A DNA stretch of 59,464 nucleotides from an uncultured Acetatifactor sp. (GTDB taxonomy: Bacteria > Bacillota > Clostridia > Lachnospirales > Lachnospiraceae), in assembly GCA_910589655.1 (NCBI GenBank), contig CAJUTJ010000132.1, positions 1 to 59,464 on the forward strand, in the 5' to 3' direction. The translations under genes and the position numbers were made by a program. Positions 25,413 through 34,455 of the stretch are shown one piece after another; the first letter of the stretch is position 1, and the number at the start of each line of letters is the position of its first letter. A model generated the notes under the pieces. The model worked only from the letters and a program-made list of their open reading frames with translations. It had not been told where the DNA came from and ran no database searches.

Positions 25413-26078
25413 ATGCAGACATTCAAAAAAAGTGAACAGGGTACGGCAATGGTTGAAGCCACATTGATGCTGCCTTTTTGCATGATTATGATCGTCGGCG
25501 TACTCTATGCCGCCCTGTACTTGTGCCAGAAGGCAAATATCCAGTCCAATCTGGAGACGGCGCTGCTCTATTATAAGGCGGCCGAGTCAGATACCTATGT
25601 GGAGTCCAAAGCACAGATGGAATATGACGGGAGCGGTCTGGAGGCGGTGGGAAGCAATTACGGAACAGTCAGATATTTGAATCCTTACCGCTTTTTTTTC
25701 ATGAATTTTAAAGAAAGTGATTATAAAAGTTTCTTTCGGAGTATATGCGGACATATGTTTTTTGACTCGGGAGAAAATGTGGCGGTTTCTGCCCGGAGAC
25801 ATAATTATATTTTCTATAAGACAATAGAGGCCACGGCGACCCAGACGGTGAAGCCGCCCATTAACCTTACTTGGGTAGGTGGTCCGGAGGAAATGACTAT
25901 TGAAGTCACCGGGGAGATTGTAATCAATGACGGGGACGATTTTATCCGAAACGTGGATTTCGCAATAGATATGCTGGCCGATACGAAGATGGGTAAATTC
26001 ATTCAGGGAATCGGCGGAAAAGTACGGGAAATATACGGCAAATTCAAAGAAGTGCTGCATGTGGGGGATGAGGAATGA
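25413..26078 (+). CDS. TadE-like pseudopilin
   Basis: A 221-residue protein with the TadE signature EQGTAMVEATLMLPFCMIMI at the start of its only membrane helix (about 8-35) and an outer domain with Tyr/Phe-rich beta segments. TadE-like proteins are minor pilins processed by TadV. The frame is open further upstream, but GGGGGAGG lies about nine bases before ATG 25413 and the Tad motif then sits at the N-terminus. It overlaps the next gene by four bases. Confidence 0.85.
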   Translation: MQTFKKSEQGTAMVEATLMLPFCMIMIVGVLYAALYLCQKANIQSNLETALLYYKAAESDTYVESKAQMEYDGSGLEAVGSNYGTVRYLNPYRFFFMNFKESDYKSFFRSICGHMFFDSGENVAVSARRHNYIFYKTIEATATQTVKPPINLTWVGGPEEMTIEVTGEIVINDGDDFIRNVDFAIDMLADTKMGKFIQGIGGKVREIYGKFKEVLHVGDEE

Positions 26079-28909
26079 TGCTTAAGCTGTTTTTGAAAAG
26101 AGGGAAAGGTTCCATTTCGGTTTTTGTAACGGTAATCATGGTTCCCGTGATTTTCTTTATAGGCTTTCTGGTGGATCTGACCAGAATCAAGTTCTGCGGA
26201 AATCAGGCGGTTATGGCGGCGGATAATTACGGGGAAGCCATATTGACCGATTACGACAATTTATTAAAAGAATTATACGGCCTCTTTGCCTTGACACAAA
26301 ACGAGGAGGGCAAGGAGGCTCTGGACAGGCTGGACAGTTATGTGAAGGAATACTATATGACCTCTTTTCAGCCCAATGAAAACAGAATCAGCTTTGGTCA
26401 TCTTCAGGACTTTACGGGAACCAGACCCTATGAGGGATGGATGCCCTATCAGAATGCCGTGGTGGCATTTGAGGCCGCGCCTGTGGAGGGAGCGACCTTG
26501 AACGACCCCAAGATTTTTAATACTCAAATCGGGGATTTTATGAAATTCCGTATTATACAGACTGTGGGGGACGATATGGAAGGCATCGTTCAAGCCATTG
26601 AGTCCGTGCAGGACATGGAAAGTAATATTGAAGCCGTGGAAAAGCGGGATGAGATTACGGATAAGGCGGCCAAAGTGCTGGAAGCGGCGCAGGATTACTA
26701 TGTGCAGCTGGAGGCGTTGTGGCAGTATCCCGATTACATACAGACAATTAACAGTACATATGCTGCGGGAATGCAGTCCATAGAAAAGCTGCTCAAGGAA
26801 AAATATTCATATTATAAGGCGTACATGGATGAAGATTCGGAGGCCATAGAAGCCGCTCTGGAACACCGCAAGGAAATTGAGGAGGCGGAGGAATCGGAAG
26901 GAAACCCGGAATCCGGAGACGGCTCGGGGACGGAAGGGCAGCCGGGAACCGGGGCAGAGTCGGAGGGGGAAGCTCCGGCAGTGGAGCCTCTCACCGAGGA
27001 GGAAGAGAGACTGTGCAAAATTGACGACGAATATGAGGAACATTTAGATCACAGCCCGGATTCCCTTCAGGCAGCCTTCGATCTTGCGGAGAGTGCATTG
27101 ACAACGCAGATAGAGCGGAAGGATGTGCTTACCACGTCCTATGGCAGCGGCGCTGTGGTGGCGGATCATAACGGAAATAAGGATGTTACGGTGAACTTTG
27201 ACAATTTTGACCAAAAGGCTGCGGATTTGAAGAGCGCGGCAGTTACGCTGGCTAACAGGCTGCAAGATCTGGAGGAGCTGAGGGGCCAGCTGGACGACAT
27301 TTTACAGGACGAGAATGTGACCAAGGAGCTCAAAGAAGGAATAGAAGCCGAGATGGCCGAACTGGACAAGCTCTTCGGAGGCGGTAACGGTTATTATTCG
27401 GCGGATAGCTATAAAGAATTGGCGGATCATATTGTCTCCTACAGCGGACAGAACAGTGCATACAAATTGCAGGCCGAGAAGATGCGGCAGAGCATAGAGG
27501 ACAGGGGAGAGGAATGTATCGATTCTTATCCGGAACTGTCAAAGCTGCCGGATTATGAAGAGGCATTGGACTTTCAGCAGCTGGTTTATTTTGGAACAGG
27601 ATATGTAACCATCCATGATTCCCTTCAGGATTGTTTCGGCAATGCTTCCGCAGACAGTAAGAAAAAGGAGGCGGAGAAAAAGCAGGATGATGCGGCCGAC
27701 CTTCTGGGGGATGTGGGGGACGCCTTGGATCAGGAAGGGGAGATCGCCGGGGGAAGGGATATTCCTTCCGGCGGAGACTTTGCAGGTATGGGAGATTCCG
27801 GAGCCGCCGGAGGATTTGACATTACCGGTATGATCGGAAGCGCATCCAAAAGCTTTGGAAGCAACACCCTTGCGGATACGGGAAACCGATTGCTCACAAA
27901 GCTGTATCTGGTACAATACGATTTCGGCATGTTCACCAGCAGGGTGACAAATATCGAAGATACGGATGCTGCCATGAAAGGCTTGGAAGCCGTGGCAGAA
28001 GAAAACCCCGGAGCTGCTATGAAAGGCTTGGAAGCCGTAGCAGAAGAAAATCCCGGAGGAGCGTCCATGGAAGGCTCGGAAGCCGTGACAGAAGGCCCTC
28101 TCGGAGCCGGAGCTGCCGGAGAAAGTGAGACCGTTCAGCTTTCTCTCACGGGCTATCCCATGGCGCCCAATATCAATTATCTGTATCAGTCGGAAATCGA
28201 ATATTTGCTGGGCGGGCATAACTCTTCGAAGGAGAATTTGAACGAGGCTAGGAATAAGATTTTGGCTTTCCGGGTGGTGATGAATTATGCTTCCACTTAT
28301 ACGGTGAAACCTATTAACAGCGCTATAGAGTCCGTTTCCAGCGCGTTTGCTGCGGTTCCTACGGTGGGGCCTATATTAAAGATTGCGGTAGCTGCGGCGC
28401 TGCGGCTGGCTGTGGCGGGAATAGAGACTTACGGCGACTGGGTGCTGTTGACGAAGGGAGAGGCGGTCTGTGTCCTGAAAAAGGAGCCGGGGGATTTATC
28501 CGTCACGGCTCTGCCCGGAGAGTTTGCGGAGGGTTTGAACAGTCTTTTGGGAAATATTGACACCAAGGGAAGCAAGAGCGGACAATTTGAACTGGATTAT
28601 GAGCAGTACTGCATGATTATGATGCTTTTCCTGACGCGCTCGGAGGACTTGAGCCAACGATCGGCGGATTTGATAACCTTGAATGTCAATACGGTGAAAC
28701 AACAGACGGGCTCCGACGGTGAATTGAGCAGTCTTGAATTTAAGATGGAAGATACCGTCACTGCCGTAGATGTAACCTGTGCGGTACAGCTGGATATGGT
28801 GGTTATGCCCAAGGGATTCGCCAAAAGCACGGTGGATGACGGCACTTATGCGGCCATAGAAGCATTTGAGGATAACACCTATAAATTTACGGTGACAAGA
28901 GGTTATTAA
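26075..28909 (+). CDS. large TadG-like surface/pilus protein (DUF5702-type)
   Basis: A 944-residue protein: an N-terminal membrane helix (GSISVFVTVIMVPVIFFIGFLVDLTRI), then a long extracytoplasmic part with coiled coils (about 180-270), an acidic Gly/Glu-rich linker (about 270-315), more coiled coil, a linker with three near-repeats of MKGLEAVAEENPG (about 633-680), and a conserved C-terminal region of about 220 residues. Its place between two TadE-like genes and the N-terminal helix suggest a TadG-type tip or adhesin protein; DUF5702 membership is from memory. Translation is coupled to the preceding gene (ATGATG overlap). Confidence 0.8.
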   Translation: MMLKLFLKRGKGSISVFVTVIMVPVIFFIGFLVDLTRIKFCGNQAVMAADNYGEAILTDYDNLLKELYGLFALTQNEEGKEALDRLDSYVKEYYMTSFQPNENRISFGHLQDFTGTRPYEGWMPYQNAVVAFEAAPVEGATLNDPKIFNTQIGDFMKFRIIQTVGDDMEGIVQAIESVQDMESNIEAVEKRDEITDKAAKVLEAAQDYYVQLEALWQYPDYIQTINSTYAAGMQSIEKLLKEKYSYYKAYMDEDSEAIEAALEHRKEIEEAEESEGNPESGDGSGTEGQPGTGAESEGEAPAVEPLTEEEERLCKIDDEYEEHLDHSPDSLQAAFDLAESALTTQIERKDVLTTSYGSGAVVADHNGNKDVTVNFDNFDQKAADLKSAAVTLANRLQDLEELRGQLDDILQDENVTKELKEGIEAEMAELDKLFGGGNGYYSADSYKELADHIVSYSGQNSAYKLQAEKMRQSIEDRGEECIDSYPELSKLPDYEEALDFQQLVYFGTGYVTIHDSLQDCFGNASADSKKKEAEKKQDDAADLLGDVGDALDQEGEIAGGRDIPSGGDFAGMGDSGAAGGFDITGMIGSASKSFGSNTLADTGNRLLTKLYLVQYDFGMFTSRVTNIEDTDAAMKGLEAVAEENPGAAMKGLEAVAEENPGGASMEGSEAVTEGPLGAGAAGESETVQLSLTGYPMAPNINYLYQSEIEYLLGGHNSSKENLNEARNKILAFRVVMNYASTYTVKPINSAIESVSSAFAAVPTVGPILKIAVAAALRLAVAGIETYGDWVLLTKGEAVCVLKKEPGDLSVTALPGEFAEGLNSLLGNIDTKGSKSGQFELDYEQYCMIMMLFLTRSEDLSQRSADLITLNVNTVKQQTGSDGELSSLEFKMEDTVTAVDVTCAVQLDMVVMPKGFAKSTVDDGTYAAIEAFEDNTYKFTVTRGY

Positions 28910-29068
28910 GAAACCGCTTTTCGGTTCGACGGTGCGGAACGGTTTCCGGTTTATAAGGTATTTCCTTGATACGATTTTGAGTATTGCAAAATCCGGATAA
29001 GGCCAACGGACCGGATGGGTGTACGGCGGATGATTTCCGGATAGTTTCTGAGACGAGGAGGCAGTAGT

Positions 29069-30079
29069 TTGAGCGGTTATTTCACACAGGATTCCGTAGG
29101 GGAAGCCCATTCTCTGCGGAAAAACAAAGTGCATATAGGGAGCGGGAGGCGAAGGAAGGGAGAAGGGCGTCTGAGCGGAAGTGAAAGCGGAATGATTGTG
29201 GTGGAGACGGTCATTTCCTTCACCGTGTTTCTGGTCACTATTTTTTCCATTGCCTATTTCATCAATATGCTTATCCTGCACAACAAAATGCAGTTTGCCA
29301 TTAATTCGGCTGCTCATGAACTGGCAAGCTATACCTATTTGTATGCGGCATTTGGCGGAAGAGATGCGTCTCTGGCATTAAAGAATGACAATGCGGAGAA
29401 CACGGGAATGATTGACAATGCGGCAGGCTCGGCATACAGCAGCTACCAGAAGGTGGTGAATGCCACGGGAAGCATACAGTCTGCGGCAGGAGAGACGGTA
29501 AACTTTCTGACTCAGCTTCAGGGCTTCGGAGAGACGGAGGGAAGCGGCGACAGCGGTGTGGATCTGGAGAATCTGGCACAGCAGCTTGACCGTCTGGGAG
29601 ATTCGGCTGTCCAGACAGGCCAAGCCGTACAAGGCGCCGTGGGAGATGTGGGAGATGCTGCAAATCAAGTCATGGACACGGTCAATCAGGTGAAGGGACT
29701 TCTCCGGAATAAGGAAGGCATGATCAGCGGATTGGCTTATATTGCCGTGGAGGGTGCGGAATACGGAGCCAAAAAGCTTATGGGTATGGGCGCCGCATAT
29801 CTGCTTACCAAGGGGTATTTGAAGCAAGGGAGTATGAGCGCCGATGAATATCTGAAGGCTTACGGTGTGAAGGACGGTTACGGGGGATTGGATTTCTCCG
29901 GATCGACGATTTTCTGTGATTCCGACTTCCGCACGATTGACATTGTGGTGGAATATGATGTGGAACCGGGATTTGTACGTCTGATCCTTCCCGACAGCGT
30001 GAAGCTTCATATGGTGAACAGAGTGACCCTTCCGGCATGGCTTGACGGAGATGGCGTTAAAGTGAATCCGGGGAAGTAA
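29069..30079 (+). CDS. second TadE-like pseudopilin
   Basis: A 336-residue protein with a basic leader of about 40 residues, then SGMIVVETVISFTVFLVTIFSIAYFI, a TadE/F-type membrane helix with the conserved Glu. The outer part contains Gly/Ala/Gln-rich helical repeats (AVQTGQAVQGAVGDVGDAANQV) and a beta-rich end (DFRTIDIVVEYDVEP). The start is TTG 29069, seven bases after GGAGG; the next ATG would remove the leader. It completes the set of pilin-like subunits in the operon. Confidence 0.82.
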   Translation: MSGYFTQDSVGEAHSLRKNKVHIGSGRRRKGEGRLSGSESGMIVVETVISFTVFLVTIFSIAYFINMLILHNKMQFAINSAAHELASYTYLYAAFGGRDASLALKNDNAENTGMIDNAAGSAYSSYQKVVNATGSIQSAAGETVNFLTQLQGFGETEGSGDSGVDLENLAQQLDRLGDSAVQTGQAVQGAVGDVGDAANQVMDTVNQVKGLLRNKEGMISGLAYIAVEGAEYGAKKLMGMGAAYLLTKGYLKQGSMSADEYLKAYGVKDGYGGLDFSGSTIFCDSDFRTIDIVVEYDVEPGFVRLILPDSVKLHMVNRVTLPAWLDGDGVKVNPGK

Positions 30080-30125
30080 AAGGATTTCGTGATCAGAAAT
30101 ATCAATGGATTCATTGATTGTTTGT

Positions 30126-30314
30126 GCCGCCATAGGCGGCATGACTGGAAATGTGAGAAGAATTTCTAAGTCTCACACTGAAGAATGCCAAGTGCAGGCA
30201 TTCCTCTCACTTATTGTTTGTGCCGACTACGTCGGCATGACGGGAAGGTTGAATAAAAATGCGTATTCAACTATTGATTTGAGTGCGCGCAGCAGCGCGC
30301 AGATGGGTATAGAC
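30126..30314. repeat. chained stem-loop element upstream of tadV
   Basis: In order: GCCGCC-ATA-GGCGGC (30126-30140) running into ATGACTGGAAATGTGA; a short outer stem TGTGAGA/TCTCACA (30152-30177); GAATGCC/GGCATTC (30183-30203); GCCGAC-TAC-GTCGGC (30222-30236) running into ATGACGGGAAGGTTGA; TTGAATA/TATTCAA (about 30249-30270); and TGCGCGC/GCGCGCA ending in AGATGGGTATAGAC before the tadV ATG. The GCCGAC/GTCGGC stem differs from GCCGCC/GGCGGC by a paired change. Confidence 0.9.
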
Positions 30315-30983
30315 ATGAAAATCATCAGCACTGTGCTGGGCGCAGTTATTATTTTTCTTTTATATTACGGTGCGGTGGGAAGTCTGGATGGGAAGCTGTC
30401 CCTTCAATTGACTAAAGGGAAAGTGTTTTTTGCGGACAATATCATAACGGATAAGTTTGTTCTGGGGGTGGGTGTACTTACTTTTGCCGCATGGTTTTGT
30501 CTGGGAATTAAAGAAGGTTCGTATCTGTCCATATTTCAAATAGTAATGAATATGACCATTGTCTTGGCTATGAGCATTTTTTCGGTTACGGATGCGAAGG
30601 TAAAGCGGATTCCGAACCCTATGGTTCTGGCTTTTCTTGGCATATGGTCCGTGATTGTTTTCGCTGCCGTAATTGCTGATTTTGAAGGCGGGCTGGCTCT
30701 GACCGGACAGTCCATGATAGGCGGAGCAGTGGGAGGGTTGATTTTCCTCTTGTGCTATTTTATATCGAGAGGCCAGCTGGGAGCCGGAGACGTAAAGCTT
30801 GCTTTTGTAATGGGGCTGTATCTCACAGGCCAGCGGATTGTGGGAGCCATTGCCTACGGCGTGCTGGTCTGCTGTGTTTATTCTCTATGGCAGATGGCGC
30901 GTAAAAAGCTGACCATAAAGGACGGAGTCCCGCTGGCGCCGTTCCTGTATCTGGGGACATTGATAACTTTTGCAATACTATGA
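30315..30983 (+). CDS. tadV: A24 prepilin peptidase (TadV/CpaA type)
   Basis: A 222-residue polytopic aspartic protease lacking the Cys-rich methylase domain, as in Flp systems. Catalytic aspartates: D93 in VTDAKVKRIPN and D159 in GAGDVKLAF. It would cleave the Flp and TadE-type leaders. The frame is open back to 30105 across the repeat block, but ATG 30315 starts the first membrane span and follows the same repeat tail seen at tadB. It overlaps the next open frame slightly. Confidence 0.88.
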   Translation: MKIISTVLGAVIIFLLYYGAVGSLDGKLSLQLTKGKVFFADNIITDKFVLGVGVLTFAAWFCLGIKEGSYLSIFQIVMNMTIVLAMSIFSVTDAKVKRIPNPMVLAFLGIWSVIVFAAVIADFEGGLALTGQSMIGGAVGGLIFLLCYFISRGQLGAGDVKLAFVMGLYLTGQRIVGAIAYGVLVCCVYSLWQMARKKLTIKDGVPLAPFLYLGTLITFAIL

Positions 30984-31066
30984 CTTATGCGCAGCGGTAT
31001 TATGGCGTTTCGGCAGTAGGAAAAGGTAATTTTCTCACGTATTTTACGGAAGGATGGAGATTTAAA

Positions 31067-32392
31067 ATGAGTAGTGTGAAAGGGAAAAAATGGATTGTGA
31101 CGGCTGCCCTTTTGGCGGTAATCGGGCTGGGCTGGTACTTGTCAGTCAGGGCCGCAAGCGGCGTGGACAACAGGAACGAGCAGGCGGAGCTGGTAAGGCA
31201 GGCCGATATATTTGCGGGAAAAGAACTGTATGTGCGGGCAGTCCCGCTGTATACCCGTGCGTTAAGTTTTGGCACCGAAGCCGTTCCCCAGATAGAGACA
31301 AAATTGCAGCAGGCCTATCTGGCTCAGGGTGATACGGATTCTTATGTAGAGCTTGTGGAGAAAAGATGCGCCGGCGGCAGGGCATCGGAGGAGGAATATC
31401 TTCAGGCCGCGGATATCTATCTTTCACAGAATGATCTCGAAGAGGCCATGGCATTGTTAAAAAAGGGTATGACGGCATTTCCCGGTGGGGCAATCGGTGA
31501 ATTGTATGAGGACAACCGTTACGGATATTCCATGCGGGTGACTCGTGTGGCGGAAATCGTTCCCACCGCAGGAAACAGTCTGATGCCCGCATTTGACGGA
31601 AATAAATGGGGCTATGTGAATGGGGGAGGAAGATTTGTCCTTCCTGCAGTCTACGATACGGCAGTGCCCTTTAACAGCGGCGGCTTTGCGGTGGTTTCTA
31701 TGGACGGCACCTATTATACCATTCTGCAGACCGGTGAGAAATACGGCGTTGACGAGACACATGTGACGGATGTCTACGGAATGAACAATGCATACATTAT
31801 TGCGCAGCATAATGGGAAATACGGTTATTATACACAGGATTTCATCTGTGCTCTTCCGGAACTTCAGTTTGATCAGATGACGTTGAATTCCTGTGGAGTT
31901 TTTGCCGCCAGAAACGGTGATAAATGGGCTGTTATCCGCGAGGGAGGAGAGGCTGTCACGGATTATATTTATGAGGATGTGGCAGTGAATTCTTTAAATC
32001 AGGCTTTTGCAGGAAATCAGGCGATGGTGAAAATCGACGGTTTATGGTATCTCATTGACGTGGAAGGAAACAAGGTCTGTGAAACGGGATTTGCGGATGC
32101 AAAGGCTCCGGAATCGTTTCATTATATAGCGGTGGCGGACGGAAACGGTAAGTGGGGATTTATTGACAGAAGCGGCCGGCTGGTCATTGATTATCAGTAT
32201 AATGACGCAAAATCTTTTTCCGACCATCTGGCGGCCGTGAAGGTGGTGGACACATGGGGATATATCAGCGAGCGGAATGAGCTGGTGATAGCGGAGTCTT
32301 TGGACAATGCCGTGCCCTTCCACAACTATTCCGCACAGGCTGTATTTTTGGGTGAGGCGGCTATAATTACATTGGAATATAAGGCAGAATAG
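31067..32392 (+). CDS. membrane-anchored TPR/WG-repeat protein
   Basis: A 441-residue protein with a signal anchor (KKWIVTAALLAVIGLGWYL), TPR-like helices (about 30-140: ELYVRAVPLYTRALSFG, DIYLSQNDLEEAMALLKKG) and then about eight WG-type repeats (NKWGYVNGGGRFVLPAVYD, GKYGYYTQ, GKWGFIDRSGRLVIDYQYND, DTWGYISERNELV). WG repeats form outward beta modules of unknown role. The frame opens at 30980, but ATG 31067 has GGAG nine bases upstream and starts at the anchor. Its position after tadV suggests a surface role in the pilus locus. Its TAG stop merges with a repeat element. Confidence 0.83.
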   Translation: MSSVKGKKWIVTAALLAVIGLGWYLSVRAASGVDNRNEQAELVRQADIFAGKELYVRAVPLYTRALSFGTEAVPQIETKLQQAYLAQGDTDSYVELVEKRCAGGRASEEEYLQAADIYLSQNDLEEAMALLKKGMTAFPGGAIGELYEDNRYGYSMRVTRVAEIVPTAGNSLMPAFDGNKWGYVNGGGRFVLPAVYDTAVPFNSGGFAVVSMDGTYYTILQTGEKYGVDETHVTDVYGMNNAYIIAQHNGKYGYYTQDFICALPELQFDQMTLNSCGVFAARNGDKWAVIREGGEAVTDYIYEDVAVNSLNQAFAGNQAMVKIDGLWYLIDVEGNKVCETGFADAKAPESFHYIAVADGNGKWGFIDRSGRLVIDYQYNDAKSFSDHLAAVKVVDTWGYISERNELVIAESLDNAVPFHNYSAQAVFLGEAAIITLEYKAE

Positions 32393-32605
32393 TGTGAGAA
32401 GAAGTTCTGATTGCTTTAGCAATTTTTGCTCACAGCAGAGGCTGTTTCGCAAAGAACTTCTAAGTCTCACACCGAGAAATGCCTGAAAACACGGCATTTC
32501 TCATCGGAGCTTTAGCTCCATGGGATTGTGGGTCGCAGCAAAGGCTGCTTCGCGGAGAAACTCTAAGTCTCACACCAAAAAACGCCCAAAACACGGCATT
32601 TGGTG
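32392..32605. repeat. chained stem-loop element between the WG gene and the FHA gene
   Basis: Outer stem 32392-32408 with 32453-32472 (GAAGTTCT against AGAACTTC, flanked by the constant GTGTGAGA and TCTCACAC); GAGAAATGCC/GGCATTTCTC (32474-32502); GGAGCT-TT-AGCTCC (32506-32519) running into ATGGGATTGTG. A second, truncated copy follows (GTCGCAGC and AGAAACTCT-AAGTCTCACAC up to about 32576). The left arm includes the stop codon of the WG gene. Confidence 0.9.
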
Positions 32606-32642
32606 TCCATGATGTGGCAATTTAATATGAGGAGAAGAGATT

Positions 32643-34268
32643 ATGAACAGTGAAAGATTTCTACTACAGAATTCATTGGAGGCAAATTATTTAAATATTC
32701 GTCTGGATTCCGGAGATAAGCTGGACGAAATTGCAGTGAAAGTAATGCAGAAAGATTGTCCGGAATTTCTGATTCCTTTCCGGATGGTATCGGTCAACGA
32801 AGAGACCGGCTTGAAATATAAGCTGATTAACACTGTGGCGCTGGAATATGCGGAAATGACGCTGCCCAAGGTTCTATTTGTGCAGTTGTACCTTAATTTA
32901 CTGGATCCTTTTGTGAAGGGGAAGGATTGGTTTCTGGATTATCATAATCTTTGCGTGGATGCCAAGTATGTGTATGTGGACAAGCATACTTATAATGTGT
33001 TTTACATCTATGTGCCCGTTCAGTCCTTCCGCAGTACGGATCAGGAGATATTGGATTTTTTTAAAAACGTATTTATGAATATTATGATCAGTGATGACAA
33101 GGATTTTCAGGTAAGGCTGTTTCGGTTTTTCGGAGGCGGACAGATTACCTTGGCGGGACTGTATCAATTAATGCTGGAGGAAAAAGGGAGTTCTGCGCCT
33201 TCGCAGAATGCATTTTCCCAATCGCCGTATCCCCAGTCCGGACATCCGCAGGGGGGCGGGCAACAGCCGTCACGGCAGCAACCGGGATCCCAACAGCCGT
33301 CATATCCGCAGCCGGAGTATCAACAATCGTTATATCCCCGGTCCGGACATCCGCAGTGCGGCAGTCCGCAGCCCCTGTTTCAGCAAGGAAACAGCCCCCA
33401 GTCCGGATTTCCGCAATCCGGCGGCCTGCAGTCGTCCGTTGCTCCATCCGTAAAGCCGGAAGAAGATAAGAAAAAGGACGGAACCGACGGCCGGAAGAAA
33501 GAAAAGAAGCAGGCGCCGGTAAAAGAAGCAGTGTCTTCTCCTCCGGTGAACATGGGATACGGGGAGAATAACGGTGAGGACGAAGTGGTACAGGCCCTGT
33601 TCGGCAATCATAAAAAGAGTAAAAAGGAAAAGCCTTCTGTAGAGAGTAAGAAAGCGGAAAAGGATTCCGGCAAGAAGAAGCAGGACGAAAAAGGGCACGG
33701 AGCATTCGGAGGTCTTTTCGGGGCCAAAAAGAAGCAGCAGGCAAATGACTCTGTGCAGAATCAGGGTATGAATTATGCCTCGGAATCAAAAGGGAACGCG
33801 GCATTTGCGGGCGGACAGCAGATATCTTCTCCCAATTATGCATCGGGAGCGGCGGATTATGCGGCTCTGTACGGAGGAAACGGATTCAGAGCCGAAGAAA
33901 CGGAGGTTTTTTCCGATGATGCCGCTGCGGCGGGAACACCTTGGTTAGAGCTTATTGACTTTTCTCAGCCGGGCGCTTTGCAGAGAATTGATCTTAATTT
34001 TACAAAACCCTATATTATTATCGGACGCATGTCCTCCGATGAGAAACGGCCGGATGTAGCGTTCCCCGGAGAATTTAAACGTATCGGCAGGCAGCATGCG
34101 CGGATTGAACGCAGAGGAGAGGATTTCTTCGTGATTGATCTGGGCTCCGCCAACCATACAATGGTGAACGGGCAAGTGATGGTGCCCAACCAGCCCTACC
34201 GGCTTCAAGACGGAATGGAGCTTGCATTTACGGTCAGTAAGCCTGTGCGTTACAGAGTGCATATTTGA
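32643..34268 (+). CDS. FHA-domain protein with N-terminal DUF6382-like domain
   Basis: A 541-residue cytoplasmic protein. Residues about 1-180 form a globular domain of the DUF6382 type (named from memory). About 185-275 is a Pro/Gln/Ser/Gly-rich segment with repeated SGHPQ-like units; about 275-420 is Lys-rich linker. Residues about 455-541 are an FHA domain: G461-R462, RIGRQHARIE (R483, H485) and N509-G510. FHA domains bind phosphothreonine, preferring pThr-x-x-Asp. The Ser usual in the SxxH position is Gly here. ATG 32643 has GAGGAG upstream. With the PP2C and kinase genes it forms a phospho-signalling set. Confidence 0.88.
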   Translation: MNSERFLLQNSLEANYLNIRLDSGDKLDEIAVKVMQKDCPEFLIPFRMVSVNEETGLKYKLINTVALEYAEMTLPKVLFVQLYLNLLDPFVKGKDWFLDYHNLCVDAKYVYVDKHTYNVFYIYVPVQSFRSTDQEILDFFKNVFMNIMISDDKDFQVRLFRFFGGGQITLAGLYQLMLEEKGSSAPSQNAFSQSPYPQSGHPQGGGQQPSRQQPGSQQPSYPQPEYQQSLYPRSGHPQCGSPQPLFQQGNSPQSGFPQSGGLQSSVAPSVKPEEDKKKDGTDGRKKEKKQAPVKEAVSSPPVNMGYGENNGEDEVVQALFGNHKKSKKEKPSVESKKAEKDSGKKKQDEKGHGAFGGLFGAKKKQQANDSVQNQGMNYASESKGNAAFAGGQQISSPNYASGAADYAALYGGNGFRAEETEVFSDDAAAAGTPWLELIDFSQPGALQRIDLNFTKPYIIIGRMSSDEKRPDVAFPGEFKRIGRQHARIERRGEDFFVIDLGSANHTMVNGQVMVPNQPYRLQDGMELAFTVSKPVRYRVHI

Positions 34269-34455
34269 GTCGCAGCGAAGCTGCGACGTGGAGGTTAGTG
34301 TGATAAGAGTTTCTAACTGCTCACAGCAGAGGCTGTTTCGCAGAGAAACTCTAAGTCTCACACCGAGAAATGCCTGAAATGCGGCATTTCTCATCGGAGC
34401 TTTAGCTCCATGGGATTGTGAGTCGCAGCGAAGCTGCGACATGGAGGTTAGTGTG
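34269..34455. repeat. chained stem-loop element that ends in the PP2C start codon
   Basis: GTCGCAGC-GAA-GCTGCGAC (34269-34287) runs into GTGGAGGTTAGTGTGA, whose GTGTGA is also the left arm of a long stem (34298-34314 with 34344-34363). Then GAGAAATGCC/GGCATTTCTC (34365-34392), GGAGCT-TT-AGCTCC (34396-34409) running into ATGGGATTGTGA, and a second GTCGCAGC-GAA-GCTGCGAC (34422-34440) running into ATGGAGGTTAGTGTG, which supplies GGAGG and the GTG start of the phosphatase gene. This copy shows that modules chain tail to head. Confidence 0.92.
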
